NCBI RefSeq assembly: GCF_052857255.1
Contig: NC_135500.1
Location: 48,324,272 to 48,388,271, forward strand
Length of the DNA: 64,000 bases
Direction: 5' to 3'
Origin: Amblyomma americanum
Taxonomy: Eukaryota; Arthropoda; Arachnida; Ixodida; Ixodidae
Under the pieces are notes generated by a model, which saw only the letters and a program-made list of their open reading frames with translations, did not search any database and was not told the DNA's origin. A program made the position numbers and the translations under genes. Position 1 is the stretch's first letter, and each line of letters begins with the position of its first letter. Below are positions 33,301 to 44,340 of this stretch, piece after piece.

Positions 33301-33375
33301 TGGTTTTTGGGGAAAGGAAATGGCGCAGTATCTGTCTCATATATCGGCGGACACCTGAACCGCGCCGTAAGGGAA
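33301..33375 (-). mobile_element. SINE 3' end fragment
   Basis: Contains TGGTTTTTGGGGAAAGG, TATCTGTCTCATATATCGG and ACCGCGCCGTAAGGGAA: the last ~75 bp of the GGAAATGG-tailed SINE in minus orientation, cut off where the next SINE begins. Confidence 0.8.
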
Positions 33376-33701
33376 TAATAATTAATAATAATTAGTTTTG
33401 GGGGAAAGAAAATGGCGCAATATCTGTCTCATATATCGTTGGACACCTCAACCGCGCCGTAAGCGAACGGATAAAGGATGGACTGAAAGAAGAAAGGAAG
33501 AAAGGGGTGCCGTAGTGGAGGGCTCCGTTATAATTTCGACCCCCTACGGATCCTTAACGTGCACTGACATCGCAGAGCACACAGGCGCCTTAGCGTTATG
33601 CCTCCATAAAAACGCAGCCGCCGCGGTCGGGTTCGAACTCGGGAACTCTGGGTCAGTAGCAGAGCACGCTAACCAATGAGCCACCGCGGCGGGTACGCTC
33701 A
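33376..33701 (-). mobile_element. tRNA-derived SINE, full length
   Basis: Minus-oriented, tail ATTAATAATAATTAG at the left, B box GTCGGGTTCGAACTCGGG near 33626, A-box complement CCAATGAGCCACCGCGGCGG near 33672. Candidate 9-bp target duplication GTAAGGGAA at 33367-33375 and 33702-33710, although the sequence beyond does not resume the older SINE cleanly. Confidence 0.85.
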
Positions 33702-33714
33702 GTAAGGGAAGTAA

Positions 33715-33807
33715 AATGAAATGGAATTTTGTTTTAAGGAAAGGAAATGACGCCTGTATCACATATCTCGCTGGACACCCGAACCGCGCCTTAAGAGAAG
33801 GAAAATG
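33715..33807 (-). mobile_element. SINE tail fragment
   Basis: GAATTTTGTTTTAAGGAAAGG, ATCACATATCTCGCTGGACA and CCGAACCGCGCC mark another truncated minus-oriented SINE tail, diverged from its neighbours. Confidence 0.7.
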
Positions 33808-33828
33808 AATAATAATAATAATAATAAT

Positions 33829-33863
<35 letters not shown>
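33808..33863. repeat. (AAT)n microsatellite
   Basis: AAT repeats with one TAT interruption, forming the A-rich tail side of the SINE that follows. Confidence 0.9.
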
Positions 33864-33864
<1 letters not shown>

Positions 33865-34160
33865 TGGTTTTTGGAGAAAGGAAATGGCGCAGTATCTGTC
33901 TCATATATCTTTGGACACCTGAACCGCGCCGTAAGGGAAGGGATAAAGGAGGGAGTGAATGAAGGTAGAATAGGTGCCGTAGTGGAGGGCTCCGGAATAA
34001 TTTCGACCACCTGGGGATCTTTAACGTGCACTGACATCGCACAGCACACGGGCGCCTTAGCGTTTTTCCTCCATAAAAACGCAGCCGCCGCGGTCGGGTT
34101 CGAACCCGGGAACTCCGGATCAGTAGTTGAGCGCCCTAACCACTGAGCCACCGCGGCGGG
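33863..34160 (-). mobile_element. tRNA-derived SINE, full length (best preserved)
   Basis: On the minus strand: head CCCGCCGCGGTGGCTCAGTG (A box TGGCTCAGTGG), then AGGGCGCTCAACTACTGATC, B box GGGTTCGAACCC near 34097, body GCACGTTAAAGATCCCCAGG and CGGAGCCCTCCACTACGGCA, then TCCCTTACGGCGCGGTTC and GCGCCATTTCCTTTCTCC before the (ATT)n tail. This is a complete tRNA-derived pol III SINE and the reference copy for this window. Confidence 0.95.
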
Positions 34161-34162
34161 AA

Positions 34163-34325
34163 AATGAAAGGAAAATTGGTTTTAAGGAACCGAAATGAGG
34201 CCTGCGCACATATCGCGGTGGACACCCACACCGCGCCGTAACTGAAAGAAATGGAAATGAAAATTGGTATTGAGGAAATTACCCCGGTCGCACATATCTC
34301 GATGGACACCGAACCGCGTTTGATT
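34163..34325 (-). mobile_element. Two further SINE tail fragments
   Basis: 34163-34245 (AAAATTGGTTTTAAGGAACC, CGGTGGACACCCACACCGCG) and 34246-34320 (AAAATTGGTATTGAGG, CTCGATGGACACCGAACCG) are diverged tail pieces, both minus-oriented. With the copies above they make six SINE pieces in about 1 kb, all in one orientation. Confidence 0.7.
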
Positions 34326-34654
34326 GACATCTGTAGTGTGTCACATTTCTCGGACGGACGGACGCATGGACAAGGGGAGCCATTAAAGGCTTTCGCCTTA
34401 ATAACAAGAATAAAGCGCCTGAGAGAATGAAGCAGTGTCCATGCCACCAAGCGTTTTGGTGCCCAAAATGCGGTCAGAACAAAACACCAAACCCATGTGA
34501 ATTTTTTCAGCAAGTCTGCAGACTGTCCATACACTTTTGTCTAAGACGTCTACAGACTTTCTATAGACAACTCCTATAAAGTAATCTATAGGCAATAAAA
34601 ATCCAGTAGACAGTAGGTGATGTATACATTTATGGCAGGACTTTCTTAGACTTC

Positions 34655-35815
34655 AATCTACCAAATGGTCAGGTAGGCTTTCGTAAAAGGTACTCGGCAA
34701 TAGACTGTATTCACACTATCAATCAGGTGGTACGGAAATGCGCCGTATATAAACAACCCCATTCATTACGAGAAAGCATTTGACTCATTGCAAGCATCAG
34801 AAGTTCTATAGGCATCGCGGAATCATGGTGTAGAGGGGTATTATGTGAAAATACTGGAACACATGTATAACGACTGCACAGCTACATTAATCCTTCATAA
34901 ATTCAGCAATAAAATTTCAACAAGGAAGGGTATCAGGCAGGGAGAATGCCATTCACCGCCTGTTTACAGATGTTCCGAGGCGTGAACTGGGAACAGTTGG
35001 ACATAAGAGTTAATGGGGAATACTTAAGTAATTTGCGATTCGTTGATGACATTGTCTTGGTAAGTCGCTCAGGAGATTAGCTCCACAGCATGATCTATGA
35101 GTCAGACAGGCCGAGCAGAACGGTAGATATTAAAATTATAACACACAAAACCAAACCAAAGTGATGTTCAATAGCCTCAGAAGGGAACAGCAGTCCACAA
35201 CTGATAGCGAGGTGCTGGAAGTGGTCAGGAAATACGTGTACATAGGGCAGATAGTGGCCGCTGATGCGTATCATGAGAAAAATAACTAGTAGAATAAGAA
35301 TAGAGTAGAGTGCATATGGCAGGTTTTCTCAGATCATGAATGAAAGTTTACAAATTACCCTCAAGAGAAAAGTGCACAACAGCTGTATCTTACCCGAAGT
35401 CAGCTATGAAGCAGAAACATGGAGGATAACGAAAAGGGTTCAGCCTACGTTAAGGACAACGCAGAGAGCTGTGGAGTGAAGAATGATTGGTGTAATGTTA
35501 AGAGACATGAAGCTGCCAGAGTGGGTGAGAGAACAAACGTGCGTTAATGATATTCCAGTCGAAATTAAGATGAATGTGCCCAGGCAGGGCATGTAATATG
35601 AAAGCAAGATAACCGCTCGTCCTTAAGGGTAATGAAGGGGATTCCAAGAGAAGGCAAGCCTATCAGGAGGTGGCAGAAAGTCGGGTGGGCGGATGAGATT
35701 AAAAACTTTGCGGGGATATGGTGGGCGCAGCTGGCAAAGAACAGCGTTAATGGGAGAGACATGGGAGAGGTATTTGCCCTGCAGTGGGCGTAGTCAGGCT
35801 GATGATAATGATGAC
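34655..35815 (+). pseudogene. RTE-like LINE, RT half
   Basis: Plus-strand reading in several frames gives QVGFRKRYSAIDCIHTINQV (RT block 2a), EKAFDS, RINGEYLSNLRFVDDIVLVS (catalytic block, VDD where most RTEs have ADD), VMFNSL, EVLEVVRKYVYIGQIV (thumb), AETWRITKRVQPTLRTTQRA and, near the end, IPREGKPIRRWQK and NFAGIWWAQLAKNSVNGRDM. It ends GTAGTCAGGCTGATGATAATG, the RTE 3' tail. The 5' half and endonuclease are missing. Several stops and shifts make it inactive. Confidence 0.8.
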
Positions 35816-37206
35816 TTTTAGTCCTCTTTTTTGTAGACAATATATAGGCAGTGAATTTACAAAGGAAAATAGTGTCGAGAACGTTGTGGCAGAAACACAG
35901 CACTAGAGCAATACGGGTTGGCGTTGCCAACATCACTGCAAAACGCCGCACTGGAGCATTAGCCGCCGCCGTACATTGGGTACTTTGAGACTGGCGATCA
36001 AAAAATTAAGACGCGCATTGAACTGGCTTCATCTTCATGAGTCAGTGGAAACCTCCATCGCGATTTCAGGCACGTGGCGGTAGTGTCCGCCTGCAAAAAT
36101 CTGTTCTTTCGCGCAATATTTCGTGCTTAGCATGTTAATCGGAAGGCATTTTTTTCTATAACGTCATGCTACTCTATTAATGTCTCTTTACTGAGTATTC
36201 TGCTTTAGTTTTCCTTTACTTTCTCCCTACCTATTTGATTTTCGACATCATATAGTTCACTCCCCGGGACAACTCAGGCAATGTTAAAAAAAAATTGAGC
36301 AAAAAAAATGTCCCCTGCCGCCTTGAAAAAGTTGCACAATGTTACGACAGCGCCAAACATTTCCTTCAGTATAAAATAACTGTCGTACCAAAAATTTCTC
36401 TTTGTCGTCCATGTCGAGTTCTTAAACAAGAATTGACTTATCCTACGTATTTTCTTCAAACACAAGCCAGACAAAAAACCGATCTCCGACATATGCAGCA
36501 GATATCTGGAACCCATGGAACATAAAAATGGATCATACTATTCATGGTCTGCACACATTTTTAAATTGGCTGCCAGGAATATTTCATGTAATTCTGGAAC
36601 AAAACATCAGTTTGGAAGAGATATCGTGCAAAATTTTAGTGGAAATGTTTCCCTCGCACACACAATTTGTCTTGGTCTCAAAGCTTGTTTATCTTGAGAG
36701 AGCATTTCGTCGGAATGTTATTGGTTTCCGCATTTTGTTCTCTTCACTGTCCTTTGTTCCAAAGTTCTCAATTTTTAGTATCGCTGTATGCTTTTTGTGT
36801 TTTCCTCTGATGGTGTAGTTTTTACCTTGAAAGTGCCATTTTATGCTGGCTTACTCTCCATTTTGTCGTCTCTTTTTCATTTTAATAAACGATATTCATC
36901 TCGACCGCTGTGCTGATGAAAAATGTCAGGGGTGCAGGGCTTTCTCCTGGCCCCAGTCATCATGTACGACATAATGGTAGAATACTGGAATACCAGCTTA
37001 TAATTAAGCTTTTCCCTTTCCGGCCTACGTGCCGCTGCAAAAATATATGACACTATGGATGCGGTAGCCCCCTATGATAAAATGTTTTCACACATACATA
37101 CCGCGATACCGCCATACATAGTTCGAAAAGAAGCCTCTTCGTTTAGGTTTCGTATTCAAAAGCTCTCTAATGTGTCTTTGTTGGTCTTATTTCACTTTTG
37201 GCGCAG

Positions 37207-37744
37207 TCTGGAGTCCCTGCTGCAACAGCTTCGGCCAAACATGAGCGACCTGCAGTTCCTGGTTGTCAACGACCGGCAGTCGGCACATCTCCGCGAGCAC
37301 CTGGAGCAGCGCGTTTCCTTCGCCGTGCACCAGGAGAGCGAGCAGGAGCCCGTGTGGTCCATCATGGGCGGATCCAAAGACGACGTGTTCATCTTTGACC
37401 GCTGCGGCCGCCTCTCGTACTACGTGCCGTTCCCGATCAGCCTTGTTCTGCCCGGGTACCTGCCCGTGGTCGAAGACGCACTGCGCCGTACCTACGACGG
37501 AACTCCGTGCGGCCTCATGTGCCAGGACAACACCGACCGGGCCACGCGGGCCGCCCATCGGCACTCGCTCGGCTGGCGGATCTTGCACATGTTCTCCAGC
37601 GACGGGGAGGAAGGCGAGTCGACATGCGACGCTCGCAAGGCCTTGGAGCTTCGCACGTGCTGCCACCCGAACAGCCGCACGGAGAGCCCCTTCTGCCAGC
37701 AAGCGCCGAGCTGCTCGGAGTTGGCGGCCGCCTGCGGCTCCTGA
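37207..37744 (+). CDS. SELENOP-like: Selenoprotein P-like protein, C-terminal exon
   Basis: After the TTTTGGCGCAG acceptor the exon completes the phase-2 codon and reads GLESLLQQLRPNMSDLQFLV, VNDRQSAHLREHLEQRV, VWSIMGGSKDDVFIFDRCGR, LSYYVPFPISLVLPGYLPVV and EDALRRTYDGTPCGLMCQ. The GSKDDxxIxDRCGRLxY block and the LxxLxxxL...VVN block are hallmarks of the SELENOP N-terminal (thioredoxin-like) domain. A cysteine-rich end follows (RTCCHPNSRTESPFC, CSELAAACGS). The joined protein is 243 residues, the size of the vertebrate N-terminal domain without its long Sec-rich tail. The end is TGA TGA CAG TAG: either the first TGA is the stop or, less likely, one or both are further Sec codons. The exon is GC-rich compared with its AT-rich surroundings, as expected for real coding sequence. 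Confidence 0.85.
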
Positions 37745-37789
37745 TGACAGTAGAGCCACCCGGTCGAGTCCTCCGAACGCGGGCCTCTC

Positions 37790-37870
37790 ACAAGGGTCCC
37801 GGTCACCATGAAGACGCTGAGCTAAACGGTCGCCCGAGGCTCACGTGTCGGAAGGCGCCACGTGCGCGCC
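37790..37870 (+). promoter_or_regulatory. Candidate SECIS element (form 2-like)
   Basis: In the 3' UTR, 63 nt after the first TGA, ATGA (37808-37811) is followed 12 nt later by AAA (37824-37826), then a mini-stem CGG/CCG, then a strand complementary to the first (TGAGCT with AGGCTCA, ACG with CGT), and finally GGAA (37850-37853) with the GA partner. This matches the eukaryotic SECIS plan: ATGA/GA quartet, ~12-bp helix, unpaired AA in an internal loop, small apical stem. The lower helix is weak and helix 2 has a bulge and a G.G mismatch. Found by eye; energy was not computed. Confidence 0.5.
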
Positions 37871-40774
37871 GCGGCCTGGGGATGCCCTCGACTGCGACGC
37901 GCAGTAAAAGGAGGTTCTCGGGTGGTCTCTGGAAAAACATGTCTTATTTCATTCACGACTTCGCCTCTACGAGTGGGGCCAGATTACGTAGCGATGGTTT
38001 CTTCAGCAGCGCTTTTTAAATTCGGTAGCTTTTAAAGACGTCGCTCTGTCTCAGCACTGCCGCAAGCCTGGATGTAGACAATCATTATGCAGGCGAGGAA
38101 GCTTGTCGAGAATCCTGTTCAGTAATGCAGTCGCCTGTGCCAAATAGTTATCACGAGAGAGAGCACGCACTTTTTGCCCAAAAGCGACGTACCTCAAAGA
38201 CGGAAAACATAAGGCGGAAAGGCACATGAAGGTAAAACAGTCGCCGCGCCGCGTCTCATTGATGCAAAGCCTATTTTTCTTCCGATTCATTCAGCTTTCC
38301 ACTTTAATGCAGAGCACTGCTGTTCGCAAGAACTCTTCTCTCATGTTACCCTTTTAAAATTGCTATTAAAACGCTAGTTCAGAGGCGGTGACACTAGAAT
38401 GGTTCCTCGCTCTTCAGCGGCGGGACATCCTACTGAAGCTTAGTGTACTTCGGTACAGGTATTAGTTCTTCTTTTGACAAGCCGTTTTTATCTCAGCAAT
38501 ATAACGTCTTTAGCGGAATTTTTCAGGTTCTGTAAATTTTACGGGCAGTAATATTTGGCGGTAAAAACTACCCAAGCCAGCTATACCACAATAAAGAAAG
38601 GAGAGCTCCATTCACGCAACTCTACAGCACTACGATTTTCTCTATTACTTAACCTTAAGAGCCGGGGTGTCAGTAGGCGTGTCCGCAAACTCGTAGTCTC
38701 GTGCCTCAGGCCGGGAGCACCGGGAGACACAGGGCCTCACTAAAAGGGACGTCCGCTCAACTGGACCAAAACAAAAATTGGAATTTTAACACGACAGCCT
38801 TAAGGGTACCGTTCGCTGAAATCCTGGTGTCGTCATCGTCAGCAGCAGCGCGGCGGCGTGAGCGAAAAATCCTTACAGAAACAGGTGACCCCCCTGCCAC
38901 ATTGGTAGGTCATGTGACATGATGAGCTCTTCACACCCAGCTCACCGTGGCTGGTGGCAGCCTGCCCACCTGATAGTGAGTCAACTGCCAACGGTGGCAG
39001 TTCAATTAATCGTTGGTCGCGAGAGGTTGCTTGCGAAGAGCAACCTCGGTCTCACAAGCTCCACCAATAGCTGTACTTGAAACAGCCACTTGCCGGTGCA
39101 GTGGCGTATCGCCTAACCGCTGTACCATAGTGATATGTGGACTCCGAGCGATCTATTAATGTAAAGTAGTGAATGACCAAATTCCGCATATATAGACATT
39201 TACCCATTAATGGTATCGAGCCTTACACTTAAAACGAAGCTTAACTGTCCGCTCCAGTTCTTTCCAACACTGCTACAAGTACGTTGCAAAAAGGAGTAGA
39301 AAACTCCAACAAGCCCGACAACCCTGCCAAGCTCCCACGTAAGCCAACAGTGGTGTTCTAAAATTCGAGCGCGTGTGAAATGTTTTTCCTGACAGAGGAG
39401 CGTCGAAAGGTGGCCGCTTTATGCATATATTTTTATTTTTCTCTCGTAAATGTTTTTTTCGATATTCCAGTGTTCCTTATAACCATACATTCATAAGGGG
39501 CCACATTATCTGCTCTCCCTAATCCGCGGAATATCGACCGGCTAACGCGGCACCCCTGCCAAGCACTTTTCTTCCACTAATACCCCATCGGACCAAACTG
39601 CTACTTACTAAGCAGACGCAACCTTGCCTAATCACGTGGAAACGACATCGCTATTCAAGAAAGGGTCTGCATACTCTGAAGTTAACGACAATCTAGGCAC
39701 ATCTGTGGAGCCACCCTTCTTTCCTTGCGCACCATTTCAGTCCTTGATTTGTGCGGAAATTCACCCTGCCTGCAGAGTCATAGTTGGCACCATTATTCCC
39801 CCTTGCCTGTATAGAGCACTAGAACACTAATTTCAATTTTATCCACACTTTGGAGCCATCATCCAGTGGACTCCAGATCACTATGAGGATTCAGGAAACC
39901 ATTTTGCACATGCCTTCACCAGCTACACTACATCAACAAAATTATGTTCATCGCTCCCATGCTTGACCCGGCGAATGTGACCTGTTAACAAACCGCAACA
40001 TCATTAAGGATAAGCACAAGAACATCCTCAGAGAGCGGCGACTAAACTGTAGCTGTTTAGCCACACCGCAAGCTTAATTTCACCTCGTTCCAGAACAGCA
40101 CGTACTGCGAGGCTCTCGACGTGTCGCTTTTTCTAAACCGACAGCTGCATCTACATCGAGAACAACACCAAATAGCCCGGGATCCCCGGGAGCAAATACT
40201 ACGGAGGATACCGTGACAGCGCTCAGACATCCTGGGACAGCAGACTCTTCCAGACCACCCTCCAACAGATCTTGTCGCCAATTGCTCATATAAACCACCT
40301 TGTTTTTTTTTTAGGCGAATTTATTCATTCATCTATCGCATCTTTACCGCACATATCTGGGATCTCTGTTCAAGCTTGTGAGAGCTATCCAGTCCCCAGA
40401 ACATTTACTTGTTATGTAGTTTAAGCACTTTTTTCATTTCAGCATTAAAGCAGCTTTACATCCTGACATTTTTTTGGGAAGCTAGGACCAAATCGACAAC
40501 TGTTGGCGGCCTTACTGTTTAGCGTCGTTCTTAGTGATTGTATGTTGCCTCACTGCTGCAGATGTTACAAACAAAACTACAGCCTAAAGTGAAGGTTCAA
40601 ATTTAGAAGACACAATACACCGGCGACAAGTTTAGCTAAACGTAAGGAGTGAAGCAGTGATGAAACTATATGGCGTCTAGGAAGAATATATAAATATTCC
40701 GGAAAGTATCTACAGGGACCGCTCAGTGAGCGTAGCTCTCCGCTCTAGGAGAGAGGCGACACTTCCCAGAAGCC
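37871..40774. other. No gene recognised; probable 3' UTR then intergenic
   Basis: The selenoprotein 3' UTR continues for an unknown distance; ATTAAA near 38364 is a possible poly(A) signal. Short frames at 38555-38922 and 39624-40298 match no family I know. Confidence 0.35.
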
Positions 40775-40785
40775 TTGCTAATATG
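40775..40785. repeat. 11-bp target duplication, left
   Basis: TTGCTAATATG, identical to 48359-48369, at the outer boundary of the Penelope-like composite. Confidence 0.8.
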
Positions 40786-41450
40786 CTACGACACAGACTG
40801 ACAAAACGCAACGGAACTAGGACGAGTAGAAGAAACACGAAACACAGGACAGGCGCTACTACCAACTTTTATTGCGCCATAAAAAACCAGCCCAATTTAT
40901 ACCATTCACATGGACCACGTGATACACTGTCAGCCAGTGGAAATTGCGAAGGAAAACGCCTCCCAACGCTGGCGATCATTACGTAGTGAAAAAGCACTCA
41001 AGACACGTGCAATCAGCAACACGCAAAGACACTACTAATCTAAAGATAACCGGATAACAGAAACATTAGAGTTGCGCTTGTGCCTCTGCCGTACACATCG
41101 GTGGTGCCAGGAGCAGTAACGAGTAGAAGAAGCGCGGCGAAGCAAATAACAAGGGACAGGCGATGAAAGGGATGTGTACAATCAGCTCGAGCATGAATAA
41201 AAAGAATGACAACTTGCTATGCAAAAGGCACCGTCAGCAAAATAAAAGTTACAATAAAAAGTAATCATCAGCAAAATAAAAGTTACAATAAAAAGTAATC
41301 ATCAGCAAAATAAAAGTTACAATACAAGTAAAATAAAAAGAGAAAGATACGCTTAAGGCCAGCAGTCAACACGGCAAAAAAAACTAAGATCAAAAAATAA
41401 AAACACAAACAAACAGGTAAGGTGCGAGGAAAACTCTTTGTCAGGATGCC
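40786..41450 (-). repeat. Penelope 3' region, left inverted arm
   Basis: Reverse complement of 47665-48325 with about 90% or more identity by eye (for example CCAACGCTGGCGATCATTAC versus GTAATGATCGCCAGCGTTGG). Contains three 34-bp tandem units (41235-41325) and ends GTCAGGATGCCTAG at the LINE insertion point. Confidence 0.9.
41235..41325. repeat. 34-bp tandem repeat, 3 copies
   Basis: Unit CAGCAAAATAAAAGTTACAA plus TAAAAAGTAATCAT, at 41235, 41269 and 41303 (last copy partial). The right arm has only two copies (about 47815-47880), so the number changed after the arms formed. Confidence 0.9.
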
Positions 41451-41596
41451 TAGATTTTATTTTATTTATTTATTTATTTACAAAATACTGCAGGCCCTTC
41501 TGGGCCCTAGCAGGAGGGGCAATACAGTGCAACATGAATATACAAAAAAACACTGAAAGAAAATTTGAAACACAAAGCAAAATAAGTTTGATGGCG

Positions 41597-44340
41597 TCAA
41601 TCTTCTATTTTTTCAATGGAATCTATGTCACATAGTGCTGTTAAAGGTAAAGTATTCCATTCAGTTTCGGTGCGAGGGAAGAAGGAGTATTTAAATAGGT
41701 TAGTTCTGGCGGTGAATGGAGTTAGTGAATCAGAGTGGCGAGGTCTTGTTGGTCGTGGAGCGGAAAATGGCTTGACGTAGGGATCCGGGCACATTGACAA
41801 CTTGTTATGTTTGAGAAGGAAAAGAAATTTTAATCTGAGAATTTTACGTCGTACCTGCAATGTTTGAATTTGGTGTGCTCGCATTATGGCAGTAGGTGAA
41901 TCGGTTGAACGGTATTTTGAAAAGATGAATCGAATGGCCTTGCGCTGGATCATTTCAAGCACTTGAATGTTAGTTTTAGTAAATGGGTCCCAGACAATGC
42001 AAGCGTATTCTAACTTGGGTCTGATTAATGATGAATAGGCTAAAAATTTCAAGTCTGCAGGAGCATGCTTCAATTTGTGCTTGAGGACACAAAGTTTACG
42101 AAAACCTGATGCACATACGTTACCTATATGTTTGTTCCAGCTTAGATTATTAGTTATCGTCACGCCAAGATATTTATATTCAGTTACCTCCGAAAGTGGA
42201 AATGATGGAAGAGCGTAAGGGTATAAAAGGCTGTTTTTTTTTTGGTTAATCTCATAAATACGGTTTTCTGAGCGTTAAGTTTCATGTCCCACTGGTTGCA
42301 CCAATCCAGAATATTCTTTAGGTTTAAATTGAGTAATAGTTGGTCTTCACGACAAGTAATTATATTAAACAAAACACAGTCATCGGCAAATAGCCGGATT
42401 TGAATGGCATGAGTGACTACTTTTACAATGTCATTCACATATATAAAAATAACAGGGGACCGAGGACACTTCCTTGGGGAACACCAGAAGAGACAGGCAG
42501 GCTGTTTGAATAATGGTCGTCAATACTAACAAACTACTGTCGGTTAGATACGTAAGCTGAAACCCAGTTAACTATAAAGTTAGGAAGACCAACTTGTTTA
42601 AGCTTGTCAATTAATTTAGAATGGGAGACGAGGTGAAATGCTTTACTAAAATCTATAAAAATAATATCAGCCTGGCCGGATTTATCAAGTACAGATGCAA
42701 AACTATGAACAACCGATGTTAGTTGAGCTACAGTAGAAAAGCCCTTCCTAAACGCGTGTTGAACGTTAGAAAGGTTATTGTTATCGTCAAGAAAACCGAT
42801 GATGTACTTGGCGATTATGTGTTCTAGTAATTTGCAACAGGTTGAAGTGAGAGAGATGGGACGATAATTTGATATCAGTGATGCGTCCCCTTTCTTTAGA
42901 ACAGGAACAACACGTGCAGTTTTGCACTCTGAAGGAATCACAGCTGATGAAAGAGATGCGCAAAAAATAAGAACCAGAAACTCGGAAAGCTTTTCGGCAT
43001 ACCGGCGCAAGAAAGCGTTTGGAATTTTATCAGGGCCTGGCGATGCTTTAGTTTTCAGGTTTAGCAGCAATTCAACAATGCCAGGTCTTGATATCGTAAT
43101 AGAAGGCATAGTGGAGGGCGTTTCAAAAGAATAATGTTCACCACTTGCATTAGCAAAGACATTGTGGAAGTAGCGGTTAAATTGCGTAGCAATATCATTT
43201 TTATCTGTGAGAGGCTTGCCGTCGTGCATTATTCGGTCAATAGGTTTTTTCTTTTGACATAAGTGGTTCCAAAATTTTTCAGGTGAAGTTCGAATGAAAT
43301 TAGGCAGTCTGTATTCAAAGTAATGACGTTTAGCGGACCTCACAGCTGCATTAAGAGATATTTGAAAAGACTGAATAACGAAACGACTGGCACCTCCACG
43401 TTTCAAACGTTTCACTTTTCTTTTCAATTGCAGGACTTCACATGTGATCCAGAGAGAAGCTTTGCGAGATTTTATTATTTTATTAGGGACGAAGTTCTCA
43501 AGGCAGTGAGTGCACAGTGTTTTAAATTTATTCCATAGCTCATCAGCATTACTGCCTCGGAAACTGCTGAGGCAAAAATCTAAATAATCCAACACGCTTT
43601 CATCTTTCGCACGCGAGAAGTCCTTTACATAGCACACTTTGGCCACAGGCTTTTTGCAAACAATATGGACAGGGAAGGAACAATATACCAAATCATGATC
43701 GGAAATTCCCTGCTCAATTGAAAAGTGGTAGTCACTAATAGATCGGCTTACAAAGATAAGGTCAAGTAGAGAAGAAGTACAACCATGTACACGCGTTGGC
43801 TGCCTCGCTACTTGCTGCAAGTCATGTCTCAACATAATATTAAATATGTGCTCTTCATGAGCAGCATGATCGGGATTGAGAAAGGGCTTGTCCCAGTTAA
43901 TTGATGGAAGGTTTAAATCACCAATTAACAAGAATCTGTCATGATGAAAATCATTCATGAAATCAGACAGTTCACGTAGAAACTGCGGAGGGGAAGTGGG
44001 AGCTCTGTAAACTGCAATTACTAGAAAGGACCGCCCAAAACAAGAAAGTTTTAACGCGAGGCTTTCATGGCTTTCAATTTGAGTTAGGAAAGAAGTGTCG
44101 ATGCCATGTTTTACGAGTACGGCAACACCGCCTCCTCTGGTAGATCTGTCCCGACGGAACACCCGGTAAAGGGGAGGGAAAGCATCATCATCAATTCCTT
44201 TGTGCAGCCAAGTCTCTGTGATTACAACAATGTGTGGCTGATACCCTAGAATTGTGGATTCAAGATGATCGCTTTTATTTACCACGCTGCGCGCATTTAT
44301 GTTTAGAAGCCTGATTTCCTTGATAAGCGGTGATGCGAGT
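41597..44340 (-). pseudogene. LINE ORF2, AP endonuclease and reverse transcriptase
   Basis: From the high end: IKEIRLLNINARSVVNKSD, VVITETWLHKGIDDDAF (catalytic E), TRGGGVAVLVKHG, FLLIGDLNLPSINWD (D, N) and GISDHDLVYCSF (final D-H): an intact-looking AP endonuclease. RT follows: TKASPGPDKIPNAFL, VVPVLKKGDASLISNYRPIS, IIFIDFSKAFHLV (first D). A TAG at 42534-42536 comes just before SSGVPQGSVLGPLLFLY. A frameshift near 42445 leads to IQIRLFADDCVLF (catalytic ADD), another follows in the T-rich run near 42235, then NNLSWNKHIGNVC and LIRPKLEYACIVWDP to the end. All catalytic residues are present, with about three breaks. Confidence 0.9.

Larger units (their letters stand above)
30793..37206 (+). 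other. 6.4 kb phase-2 intron of the selenoprotein gene
   Basis: Bounded by GTGCGT at 30793 and TTTTGGCGCAG ending at 37206. It is loaded with mobile DNA: a LINE tail and palindrome (31.4-32.4 kb), a SINE (32405-32670), a SINE cluster (33233-34325) and an RTE LINE (34655-35815). Intervening pieces 30793-31446, 32671-33232, 34326-34654 and 35816-37206 hold nothing I recognise. Confidence 0.8.

Noticed and set aside
33139..34151. Poly-Asn and poly-Tyr ORFs
   Set aside because: They are translations of the AAT microsatellite and SINE.
37187..37811. Long minus-strand and other-frame ORFs (up to 190 codons) over the selenoprotein exon
   Set aside because: GC-rich coding DNA gives long shadow frames; only the plus frame starting after 37207 matches a known domain and has splice-consistent ends.
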